Assembly (NCBI GenBank): GCA_965219305.1
Contig: OZ244725.1
Coordinates: 2,790,001 to 2,854,000, forward strand
Direction of reading: 5' to 3'
Length of the DNA stretch: 64,000 nt
Source of the DNA: DATHTS01 sp965219305
GTDB taxonomy: Bacteria > Acidobacteriota > Blastocatellia > Pyrinomonadales > Pyrinomonadaceae
In this document: one piece after another, positions 8,843 through 16,411 of the stretch
Layout of the letters: each line of letters begins with the position of its first letter
Position numbering within the stretch: position 1 is the stretch's first letter
Made by a program: the position numbers and the translations under genes
The notes under the pieces: generated by a model
Told to the model about the DNA's origin: nothing
Database searches by the model: none
Seen by the model: only the letters and a program-made list of their open reading frames with translations

Positions 8843-10123
8843 ATGATAAAAATAAATGCCTTATTAATCGTTGTTACTTTTCTGTGTTGTGTTTCGACAC
8901 CCGCTCAAAATATAAAATCGGAAAAAGTTCTCCATCAGAATATTTTGAAGACAATAAAAAAAGACATAGAAGACAATTATTACGATGAAAAACTGCGTGA
9001 CATTGATATAAAGGAAAATTACGAAAATGCCAGCAAACTAATTGATTCTGCGAAAACGGTCGAAGAAATGACCGATATTATAGCGCGTTTTTTATATGTC
9101 TTTGGAGATTCTCACCTTTATTATCTTCCGCCGCCAAAAACGGTCAGCGTTGATTACGGATGGGAACTGCGTCTGATCGGCGATAAAACCTTTATCTATA
9201 AAATTGAAGAAGAAAGCGACGCTTATAAAAAAGGCGTGAGAGTCGGCGATCAAGTTTATATGATCGAAGGTTACATCCCGAATCGTAAAGAGTTCGAGAT
9301 GATGAGGTATCATTTTGAAGTTTTAAGTCCCCAAGCCTCGCTAAATATCTTATTGATAAAACCGACCGGCGGTAAATATAAACTCGAAATTGCGGCGAAA
9401 ATTACTAAAGATAGTGTATTTATGCCTTCAACGCGCGAACTGCGGCTCAAGGCTCAAAAAGACTATGCAGAAGATACGCGCTATTTTTTAAATGACGATA
9501 TTGAAAATTTATCAATTTTGAAAATGACGAGCTTCGGTTCTACGCCGCTAAAAATCAACAAGATGATGGATAAAGTCAAGAAAAACGGCTCATTAATTCT
9601 TGATCTGCGCGGCAACAGAGGCGGACTTTTGATTTCACTTGGCGAAATGATTTCCAATCTTTTCGATAAAAGAATAATTCTGGGAAGAACAATCGAACGA
9701 AAAGGCAATAAGGAGATTTACACAGATCCGCGCGACAAAAAAAATTATCAGGGAAATATTGTTGTTTTAGTTGACAGCGAATCGGCTTCAGCGGCGGAAA
9801 TGTTGGCTAGAATCATTCAAATCGAAGATCGCGGAAAGGTGATCGGCGATCAATCTTCCGGCGCGGTTATGTTTGCCCGAACCTTTCATCACACATTCGG
9901 TTTGGATTCGCTAATTCCTTACGGAATCTCTATAACGACGGCGAATATTATGATGAGAGACGGAAAAGGACTTGAAAAAATCGGCGTAACGCCGGATGAA
10001 TTGATTTTGCCGACTGCGGCGGATTTATCAAAAAATTATGATCCTGTCTTGGCAAGAGCCGCTGAAATTTTAGGCTTTAAAATAACTTCTGAACAAGCAG
10101 GAAAAATATTCGACAAACATTAA
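8843..10123 (+). CDS. Secreted S41-family (tail-specific/C-terminal processing) peptidase
   Basis: A 426-residue protein with a signal peptide (MIKINALLIVVTFLCCVSTPAQ). A degenerate PDZ-like region (about 100-180, including GVRVGDQVYMIEGY) precedes an S41 catalytic core. LDLRGNRGGLL (about 252-262) and DSESASAAEMLA carry the expected nucleophilic Ser, and IGDQSSG follows. Family members cut proteins near C-terminal ends in the periplasm or outside the cell. TTGAGGAAAAAAC directly precedes the ATG and includes a GAGG ribosome-binding site. Confidence 0.9.
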   Translation: MIKINALLIVVTFLCCVSTPAQNIKSEKVLHQNILKTIKKDIEDNYYDEKLRDIDIKENYENASKLIDSAKTVEEMTDIIARFLYVFGDSHLYYLPPPKTVSVDYGWELRLIGDKTFIYKIEEESDAYKKGVRVGDQVYMIEGYIPNRKEFEMMRYHFEVLSPQASLNILLIKPTGGKYKLEIAAKITKDSVFMPSTRELRLKAQKDYAEDTRYFLNDDIENLSILKMTSFGSTPLKINKMMDKVKKNGSLILDLRGNRGGLLISLGEMISNLFDKRIILGRTIERKGNKEIYTDPRDKKNYQGNIVVLVDSESASAAEMLARIIQIEDRGKVIGDQSSGAVMFARTFHHTFGLDSLIPYGISITTANIMMRDGKGLEKIGVTPDELILPTAADLSKNYDPVLARAAEILGFKITSEQAGKIFDKH

Positions 10124-10258
10124 AATTGATTTAAGAAAATATTTCCTAAAACTCATTATTTGAGTTAAACTTGTTTATACCTTAAAATCTGCGAAATACA
10201 GCAAACAAAACTGCGGATTTTACATCTTACTTCTGCTTGTTTTCTTGAGGAAAAAATT

Positions 10259-10972
10259 ATGAATACGACATACGAAAACTTTCAAACCAACTATTCGGCG
10301 GCAGACGCGATTCCGGCGGAACGCGCGGAATTTATCCGCAAAACATATCTACATCTGGTCGGCGCACTGGCACTTTTCGGATTATTGGAATTTTATCTGG
10401 TTTACTTCGGCATCGGTGAAGAAATCGCGATTACGATGCTCAGCGGCTCGTGGGCGATTACGCTGATTGCATTTATGGGCGTGGCGTGGCTCGCTAATTG
10501 GTGGGCGAATTCGCAGACTTCAAAACCTTTGCAATATATGGGTTTGGGTTTGTATATCGTTGCCGAAGCGATAATCTTTCTGCCGCTTTTATTTATCGCG
10601 GCAAGTTATTCCGACGGTTATACGATGATCGCGCAAGCCGGAGTCGTGACAACCGGCTTGTTTCTCGGTCTGACGGCGGTTGTATTTTTAACAAAAAAGG
10701 ATTTTTCATTTCTCGGACCGATCATAATGGTCAGTAGTTTCGTCGCACTCGCAGCGATTTTCGGCGGAATCTTTTTCGGTTTCGGTTTAGGAACATTTTT
10801 CGCTTTTGCGATGGTCGCATTGGCAGGCGGTTCGATTCTTTATCAAACGTCAAACATTCTGCACCAATACAAACCGAATCAGCACGTCGCCGCATCGCTC
10901 GCGCTTTTTGCCAGCATCGCTCTGCTGTTTTGGTATATTTTGCAAATTTTTATGGGCGGATCGAGAGATTAG
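10259..10972 (+). CDS. Bax inhibitor-1/YccA family membrane protein
   Basis: A 237-residue protein with seven predicted membrane helices after a polar N-terminus of about 27 residues. The pattern RAEFIRKTYLHLVGALALFG, the central GLGLYIVAEAIIFLPLL and the C-terminal QTSNILHQY match bacterial BI-1/YccA proteins. Some homologues are pH-gated calcium leak channels, and E. coli YccA binds FtsH. The ribosome-binding sequence TTGAGGAAAAAATT before the ATG resembles that of the preceding S41 gene. A strong hairpin follows the gene. Confidence 0.9.
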   Translation: MNTTYENFQTNYSAADAIPAERAEFIRKTYLHLVGALALFGLLEFYLVYFGIGEEIAITMLSGSWAITLIAFMGVAWLANWWANSQTSKPLQYMGLGLYIVAEAIIFLPLLFIAASYSDGYTMIAQAGVVTTGLFLGLTAVVFLTKKDFSFLGPIIMVSSFVALAAIFGGIFFGFGLGTFFAFAMVALAGGSILYQTSNILHQYKPNQHVAASLALFASIALLFWYILQIFMGGSRD

Positions 10973-10991
10973 AAATTATAACCCGGACACG

Positions 10992-11038
10992 AAAAAGAGG
11001 CGAATTTTCAGCAATTGAAAATCCGCTTCTTTTATTTT
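10992..11038. terminator. Bidirectional hairpin terminator between convergent genes
   Basis: AAGAGGCGAATTTTCA and TGAAAATCCGCTTCTTTT form a nearly perfect stem around a GCAAT loop, with A-rich sequence on one side and T-rich sequence on the other. It sits between the stop of the BI-1 gene and the stop of the convergent lipoprotein gene, overlapping the end of the latter. Confidence 0.75.
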
Positions 11039-11976
11039 CTATCAACTTCGATCAATGGCGAATTTCGCTTTTCGCTGGTGGCAAAAATCGAATTTCCATC
11101 TGCCGAATATGTAATCGCTTCGCCTTGTTTTCTTTCACCTAATTCGATCTTCAGAGGTTTTTCCTTCCAGATTTCGTCAAAATTTTTCGCGTCACCGGGC
11201 AGCAATAATTCATAAGCCCCGAAATAATCGCATAAAATTACGCGCTTGCCGTCGGGCGAAATATCGCCGCCGGTTAAAAATCCGTTAGGAACTGCCGGAA
11301 CGGTGAGATCGGTTATTTTTTCTAATATGTTGACCTTTTCCAGACTGAAATTCGCTGCCAATTTATAAACTCCCGACGCGCCGCTCAAACGTTTAGTCAA
11401 GATATAAATATCACCGGTTTTCGGATGAATCATCAAAGTTTCGGCATCGTGGCGAAATTCTGGATATGTAAATTTTATCGTTTCGGCATTTTCCGTAACT
11501 TGTAGTTTATTTGCCGTAATATTCGGTTCTCTAACGCGATAGATTTCAAATTCGCCGCGCAGACGTTCGTTATTGCCGATGTCGCCGATATATATAAAAC
11601 ATTCGCCGCGTTCGTTTTTAAAAACCGAAATATCTTCCCAATCGTAATTTTTTGCACTTTTTACGCGGAATTCCGCGAGAGTTTCGCCTTTCGTGTTAAT
11701 CGCAAAAATTCTCGCGCTGTCGCCCGAATCGTTATGCGTCCACAAAACGTCCGTCTGACAAGGCGAAGCGGCGATTCCGCTGCTTTCGGTAATTTTTCTA
11801 TTCTCAATTATGCCGACGACTTTTGCCGATGAATAAGCGGGTGAATCTTCACCGTTTAAATTGATTGCTTTTTTATCGTCTTGTGAAGAAACCGAAAAAC
11901 AAGCGTTTGAAATCAGACAAAAAATCGGTAACAATATGACAAAAGCCGGATTTTTCGTTATAGTTTTGTTCAACAT
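11032..11976 (-). CDS. Lipoprotein with predicted beta-propeller-like fold, unknown function
   Basis: A 314-residue exported protein. The signal segment (AFVILLPIFCLISNACFSV) ends in a plausible lipobox, SNAC. The rest is rich in beta-strand motifs such as SSGIAASPCQTDVLWTHNDS, DWEDISVF, YIGDIGNNE and TGDIYILTKR, typical of secreted propeller proteins that start with a SGIA..P...LW.HNDS signature. I know no firm function. It is transcribed towards the BI-1 gene and away from speD. Confidence 0.7.
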   Translation of the reverse strand: MLNKTITKNPAFVILLPIFCLISNACFSVSSQDDKKAINLNGEDSPAYSSAKVVGIIENRKITESSGIAASPCQTDVLWTHNDSGDSARIFAINTKGETLAEFRVKSAKNYDWEDISVFKNERGECFIYIGDIGNNERLRGEFEIYRVREPNITANKLQVTENAETIKFTYPEFRHDAETLMIHPKTGDIYILTKRLSGASGVYKLAANFSLEKVNILEKITDLTVPAVPNGFLTGGDISPDGKRVILCDYFGAYELLLPGDAKNFDEIWKEKPLKIELGERKQGEAITYSADGNSIFATSEKRNSPLIEVDRK

Positions 11977-12066
11977 AGAGTTTTACTAACCTCATTATAA
12001 CGCAGTTTTAGGTGACGAAGTTCGGAAGATGCAAACAAATTTTTACAAACACTCGTAAGGATTTTT

Positions 12067-12441
12067 ATGATTGTCGGAACAGAATGGTTAATCGAGGCAT
12101 TTGAATGCGACGCGGAAAAACTGCGGAGCGTTGAAACACTTCGCGCAGTTTTTACACTAATTGTGGAGGATTTGGGTTTGAAAACCGTCGGCGAACCGCA
12201 TTGGCATAAATTCGCGGGCGAAGGCGGCATAACGGGTTTGACGATGCTGACCGAATCGCATCTCGCGTGTCACACTTATCCCGAACATTTAACCGCGACG
12301 TTTAATCTTTATTGCTGCAAAACTCGTCCCGAATGGAATTGGGAAGAAAAACTTTCTGAAATGCTGAACTCAAAAATTGTAAATATTCAAAAAATCGAAC
12401 GAGGAATTCCGAAATCCAAGATCGCAGGAGGTGAAATTTGA
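12067..12441 (+). CDS. speD: S-adenosylmethionine decarboxylase proenzyme
   Basis: A 124-residue bacterial-type AdoMet decarboxylase, which makes decarboxylated AdoMet, the aminopropyl donor for spermidine. TESHLACHTYPE (residues 62-73) holds the self-cleavage site between Glu63 and Ser64, where Ser64 becomes the pyruvoyl group, plus the conserved His65, Cys68 and His69. The start has AAGGA upstream. Its stop overlaps the start of the DUF4178 gene, so it is the first gene of a cassette that also contains DUF350 and, after an insertion, an aminopropyltransferase at 19904-21430. It differs from housekeeping speD loci in being tied to these envelope-type genes. Confidence 0.95.
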   Translation: MIVGTEWLIEAFECDAEKLRSVETLRAVFTLIVEDLGLKTVGEPHWHKFAGEGGITGLTMLTESHLACHTYPEHLTATFNLYCCKTRPEWNWEEKLSEMLNSKIVNIQKIERGIPKSKIAGGEI

Positions 12442-14363
12442 GCGTTTTAAAAGCAAATTGCCCGTCGTGCGCCGCACCGATTGAATTTCAGAAAGGCTCG
12501 ACAATCGTTTTAGTCTGCCCCTTTTGCCGTTCCGCCGTTACCAGAACCGACAGAGGTTTGGAAGATTTGGGAAAGGTTGCGGAAATTATGGACTCCGAAT
12601 CACCTTTGAAATTAGGTTTGAAAGGCGAATTCGGCGGCAGTAAATTCGAACTTACCGGACGCGCCCAATTAAAACACGAACTCGGCGGATTTTGGGACGA
12701 ATGGTATGCGACATTCTCGAACGGTTGGGTCGGCTGGCTCGCCGAAGCGCAGGGGAAATTTTATCTGACATTTTATCAGCCGACACCGGAAGGCGTTCGT
12801 ATTCCGGCGTTTGAAAGTTTACAGTTAGGTGAAACGATCGAAGAAATTCCATCGAAAACGCCGCTCATCATCACGGAAAAAGGAACGGCGACATCGGTTG
12901 CGGCAGACGGCGAAATCCCGTATAAATTAGTTCCGAACGAGCAGAGCAATTACGCCGATCTGTCGGGCAAAGACAACGCTTTCGGGACGATAGATTACAG
13001 CGAAAATCCGGCGTGGGCGTTTGTCGGACAACAAGTTTCTCTGGAAGAGATCGGTCTCGGCGATGCGAAATCCGTCAAACGTGAAGCGCAGAAAGTTAAA
13101 TCGGCGGCGATGGGTTGTCCGAAGTGCGGCGGCGCGCTAACACTAACCGCGCCGGACAAAGCGGAGCGCGTAACTTGCCCGTATTGCAATTCCCTTTTGG
13201 ACGTAAATCAGGGAAATCTAAAATTCTTAAAATCGCTCAAACCATCGCCCGCGCCGCAAGATTTTGTTTTGCCGGTCGGAGCCGTCGGCACGATTGACAA
13301 TATGCAGATGAAAATTATCGGCGCGATTACGCGGAGCGTGACGATCGAAGGAATAAAATATTTCTGGAACGAATATCTGCTTTACAATCCGACGCTCGGT
13401 TTTCGTTGGCTGGTCGAATCGGACAATCATTGGAATTACGTCGAACCCGTCAACCCGGCGGAAGTTCAAATCGTTGAGGGAATGCGCCCGTCGGTTAATT
13501 ATAACGGGAAAAACTACCGGATTTTTCAGGACACTCCGGCGACGGTCGAATATGTCAAAGGCGAATTTTACTGGCGCGTCGAGCAGGGCGAAACCGTCCG
13601 TGCGACTGATTTTGTGAAAGCTCCGCTGATGCTTTCGCAGGAAAAAAGTCAGAACGAAATAAACTGGTCGCTCGGTCGTTATATGACGGTCGGAGAAGTC
13701 GAAAAAGCGTTTGACGTGAGCGATTTGCCGAAACCGCATTCGGTCGCGCCGAATCAGCCTTTTACGGGTTCGTTTTATTATACGTGGGGCGCAATTCCGC
13801 TTTTGCTTTTGATTGCGGTCGCCGTTTTTATGATTCCGCTGACCGGCGGTTTCGGTTCGACGGTATTAGCGGAAGAACTTATAATTCCCGCGCAGACAAG
13901 TCAGACCGCGCCGCAGACATTTGTAACACAGCCGTTTGAACTTAAAGGAAACCGTAATATTCGTATCACGGCGATCGCGCCGAATGTTCAGAATTCGTGG
14001 GTCGCGCTCGAAGCGGATTTGATAAATGAAGCCAACAACGATGTTGATTCGATTCCGATAAATATCGAATATTACGCTGGTGTTGAAGGCGGAGAAAGTT
14101 GGACGGAAGGCTCGAAAGACGAAGATGCGACGCTTTCTTCATTGCCCGCCGGAAATTACACTTTGCGGCTTCAGGGAACGTGGCAAAATTGGCAGCAGCC
14201 GCAGCCTTTGCGCGTCAAAGTCGAGCAAAATGTCGTGCGCGGCATAAATTTTATTTGCGCGTTCATCGTTCTGGCGATCTTCCCGGTTCTGGCGTTATTC
14301 AGAAAATTCGCCTTCGAATCGAAACGCTGGAGCGAAAGTATGTTTGGAAATACGGGAAGTTAG
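12438..14363 (+). CDS. DUF4178 protein with two zinc ribbons and C-terminal membrane segments
   Basis: A 641-residue protein starting at TTG (12438-12440). The strong GGAGGTG at 12427-12433 and the overlap with the speD stop decide this start. Ribbon 1 is CPSC..CPFC (residues about 8-30), ribbon 2 CPKCG..CPYCN (about 227-250). Each is followed by a DUF4178 domain with the GFWDEWYATFSNGWVGWLAE type signature (about 50-120 and 270-350). Hydrophobic segments lie near 452-470 and 610-630, with a beta-rich part between them that is probably extracytoplasmic. DUF4178 has no assigned biochemical function. Its genomic ties to speD, DUF350 and aminopropyltransferases suggest a polyamine-linked envelope role. 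Confidence 0.88.
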   Translation: MSVLKANCPSCAAPIEFQKGSTIVLVCPFCRSAVTRTDRGLEDLGKVAEIMDSESPLKLGLKGEFGGSKFELTGRAQLKHELGGFWDEWYATFSNGWVGWLAEAQGKFYLTFYQPTPEGVRIPAFESLQLGETIEEIPSKTPLIITEKGTATSVAADGEIPYKLVPNEQSNYADLSGKDNAFGTIDYSENPAWAFVGQQVSLEEIGLGDAKSVKREAQKVKSAAMGCPKCGGALTLTAPDKAERVTCPYCNSLLDVNQGNLKFLKSLKPSPAPQDFVLPVGAVGTIDNMQMKIIGAITRSVTIEGIKYFWNEYLLYNPTLGFRWLVESDNHWNYVEPVNPAEVQIVEGMRPSVNYNGKNYRIFQDTPATVEYVKGEFYWRVEQGETVRATDFVKAPLMLSQEKSQNEINWSLGRYMTVGEVEKAFDVSDLPKPHSVAPNQPFTGSFYYTWGAIPLLLLIAVAVFMIPLTGGFGSTVLAEELIIPAQTSQTAPQTFVTQPFELKGNRNIRITAIAPNVQNSWVALEADLINEANNDVDSIPINIEYYAGVEGGESWTEGSKDEDATLSSLPAGNYTLRLQGTWQNWQQPQPLRVKVEQNVVRGINFICAFIVLAIFPVLALFRKFAFESKRWSESMFGNTGS

Positions 14364-14395
14364 TCCCGCGTCCAAAGTCGTTTTTTACTTTCTTC

Positions 14396-14430
14396 GGACT
14401 TTAGACTTTGGACTCAAGACTTTGGACTTA
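14396..14430. repeat. 7-bp tandem repeat array between DUF4178 and the small membrane gene
   Basis: Five contiguous heptamers: GGACTTT, AGACTTT, GGACTCA, AGACTTT, GGACTTA. It lies in the only sizeable gap (73 bases) inside the cassette, just upstream of the next start codon. Confidence 0.85.
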
Positions 14431-14436
14431 TTATCT

Positions 14437-14589
14437 ATGTTTAAGAAACTTTATCTTGCATTCGGAGTCGGCGTTATTTTGCTTTACTCGATGTCTTCCT
14501 TTCTCGGTTGGGAATTTGCCGGTTCGGGAAGCCGTTCGCTGATCGGAGTTCCGTTTGTAACGACGGGTGGTTTTCGTGGAGGAAAATAA
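14437..14589 (+). CDS. Small membrane protein (50 residues) within the polyamine cassette
   Basis: ATG at 14437, stop TAA at 14587-14589. One hydrophobic helix (about residues 4-20, KLYLAFGVGVILLYSMSSF) is followed by a Gly/Ser/Arg tail ending GGFRGGK. The stop abuts the ATG of the DUF350 gene directly, and the sequence before that start carries GGAGG, which lies inside this coding region. Position, length and tight coupling argue that it is a real gene. I do not recognise the family. A start further upstream in another frame is possible but breaks the helix. Confidence 0.65.
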   Translation: MFKKLYLAFGVGVILLYSMSSFLGWEFAGSGSRSLIGVPFVTTGGFRGGK

Positions 14590-14856
14590 ATGTTGAATAT
14601 TTTTATGATGAAATTACAATTTATACCGGCGTTAATCGTGCAGTTCGCGCAATTAGCCGAAGTTCTGGTAACGACGCTGATCTTTGTCGTGATCGGTTTA
14701 TTTATGTTCGGAATCGCTTATTTTATTTTTGATAAAGTAACGCCGTTTTCCATTCGCAAAGAGATTGAAGAAGATCAAAACACCGCGCTCGGAATCGTCA
14801 TCGGCGCGATTATGATCGCAATTTCCATTATTATCGCGGCAGCAATTCAGGGGTGA
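14590..14856 (+). CDS. DUF350 family membrane protein (YjfL-like)
   Basis: An 88-residue protein with two or three helices. The C-terminal EEDQNTALGIVIGAIMIAIS is the DUF350 signature (..D.N.A.GI..G...I..SII...A). E. coli YjfL belongs to this family and is encoded near yjfC, a glutathionylspermidine-synthase-like ATP-grasp gene, so an association with polyamine chemistry is known although the function is not. Here it is the last gene before a hairpin and the IS element. GGAGG at 14578-14582 sets the start. Confidence 0.88.
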   Translation: MLNIFMMKLQFIPALIVQFAQLAEVLVTTLIFVVIGLFMFGIAYFIFDKVTPFSIRKEIEEDQNTALGIVIGAIMIAISIIIAAAIQG

Positions 14857-14887
14857 AAACGCCTAGCGTTTGAATCGTTTTTTAATT
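14857..14887 (+). terminator. Probable Rho-independent terminator after DUF350
   Basis: AAACGC (14857-14862), loop CTA, GCGTTT (14866-14871), then GAATCG and a run of T. The stem is short, so this is a modest call. Confidence 0.5.
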
Positions 14888-15100
14888 TTTTTCAAAATAC
14901 TTTGCAAAGACTGAATCTGACGTTGACTTTTGTTGAAAAAGGATATATAAAAAATTTAGTTTACAATCATACTGAAATTTGGTCTAAATTTAGAAGGTTT
15001 TTGCAAAGTTCACAAATTTTATTTTGCGATTACTCAAAAAATACGAGCAGTCGAAAATCTTTTATTTGCGTATCAAAGAGCAAATATCACTACTTAATCA

Positions 15101-16277
15101 CTCTGTACGGGACAAAACGACATAAGTTAGCTGTTGTCAGCATCTTAGAATTGCAAAGATATTTACTCTCGAATATCTCTTTAGTTCAAATAACACCTCT
15201 TGGATTATTTCACATCCTAATCTGAAAAGACTTGTTTGCGCTCTCCCGTTCTTTTTTATTTCAATCGAGTTGACGGCGTTTTCCGCTTCCCCTGTTTTGA
15301 TCGCCCACGCCACTGCTAACGCCAATACTCCGAATAACTTATCTATCTTCTCCACTTTCGTCAGATGCGTTTTTTCGATCTCGAATCCGCGACTCTTTAA
15401 GTTCTGAAACAATGTTTCTATCGCCCATCTCCGCTTGTATTCCGACAGGATTTTCTCACTCGCTTCAGACGAAATGACAATCACACTTTCCTGAGAGTCT
15501 TTTCCTCTTTTCACCTCGACCGATACCTTGACTCCGGCGTATCTCCTCGCCCGTCGCAAACGGTAACTCTCGCCGATCTTCAATGTTCGTAACAATTTCC
15601 CGCATCTCATCGGCTTCCCGCTTTTGTTGGTAATCGTCATCGAAGCTTTTATCCGCAGACGAAACGGGACTTTTTCCTTGTCCAGATATTTGACCAATTC
15701 ATATCCGTCAAACTCACGGTCACCACTCAAGTATTCGATGTTTTTGATGCCGAATACTTTGATATAACGCCCGATTATCTGTTTCTTTTCCGCTAATACG
15801 GAGTTGCCTTTGCGCGAGAGCGTTATCCAAAATAACGGTATCGAAGTGTTTCCAACCACGATTGATAACGTCAAAATGTTGACCCATATCAAGCCGTATT
15901 TCCACTCGGTGCGATCCAACGCCAAAACATACTTACCTTTCGGTTTGATGATCGCAATAATCAACTCGGCAAAAATGTCGAAATCAATCTCAGCCAACTG
16001 AAAAAAGCGTTTTAACCGCCGATATTTTGAATCCTTCTTAGCCGATAAGTCTAAAACATTGGCTAATCTTGCCAAATTTGTAGTGTTCTGTTGAATAATG
16101 GCGATCAGCAAAGCCGCCGCCAACTCGACGCGACGCTTATCTAATGGTAAATTTGCTCGTAATGCTGCAAAGCATTCGGATGTGTTTTTTTCATATGCTG
16201 AGGGCTAATTTAGCTCAAAACACATCCGTTATCTATTTTCAAATATCTTTTTAACTTTGTTTTTGTCCCGTGCAGAG
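15101..16277 (-). mobile_element. IS4-family insertion sequence with 9-bp target duplication
   Basis: The left end starts CTCTGTACGGGACAAAA and the right end reads TTTTGTCCCGTGCAGAG, imperfect terminal inverted repeats with one mismatch. The element is 1177 bp and is flanked on both sides by ACTTAATCA (15092-15100 and 16278-16286), a perfect 9-bp target duplication within the range usual for IS4-family elements. The intact duplication indicates a recent insertion. It landed downstream of the DUF350 gene. The transposase gene runs leftwards. Confidence 0.93.
15137..16123 (-). CDS. IS4-family DDE transposase
   Basis: A 328-residue product from the TTG at 16123. The catalytic residues are visible: first Asp in LALDRTEWKYG, second in SGDREFDG, and the IS4 signature Y-(2)-R-(3)-E-(6)-K in YKRRWAIETLFQNLK. 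The frame stays open upstream of 16123 with transposase-like sequence (FAALRANLPLDKRRVELAAA) but no standard start. An ATG at 16194 in another frame, followed by a run of seven A, would supply the missing start (MKKNTSEC...) after a -1 slip. So either slippage is used or one A has been lost. Otherwise the gene looks intact. Confidence 0.9.
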   Translation of the reverse strand: MAAALLIAIIQQNTTNLARLANVLDLSAKKDSKYRRLKRFFQLAEIDFDIFAELIIAIIKPKGKYVLALDRTEWKYGLIWVNILTLSIVVGNTSIPLFWITLSRKGNSVLAEKKQIIGRYIKVFGIKNIEYLSGDREFDGYELVKYLDKEKVPFRLRIKASMTITNKSGKPMRCGKLLRTLKIGESYRLRRARRYAGVKVSVEVKRGKDSQESVIVISSEASEKILSEYKRRWAIETLFQNLKSRGFEIEKTHLTKVEKIDKLFGVLALAVAWAIKTGEAENAVNSIEIKKNGRAQTSLFRLGCEIIQEVLFELKRYSRVNIFAILRC

Positions 16278-16411
16278 ACTTAATCATAAGGATAGGTTTG
16301 CATATGACGCAATAAAGTTGGTTTTAATTATATATATGCCTGTTGCTCCATCAGAACGCGACTAAATTCTATAGTTTAATAGATTAAAATTAACGCCGGA
16401 GATAAAATATT

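Noticed and set aside
14902..15225. 107-codon plus-strand frame crossing the left end of the IS
   Set aside because: It crosses the IS boundary, and removing the IS leaves no recognisable protein.
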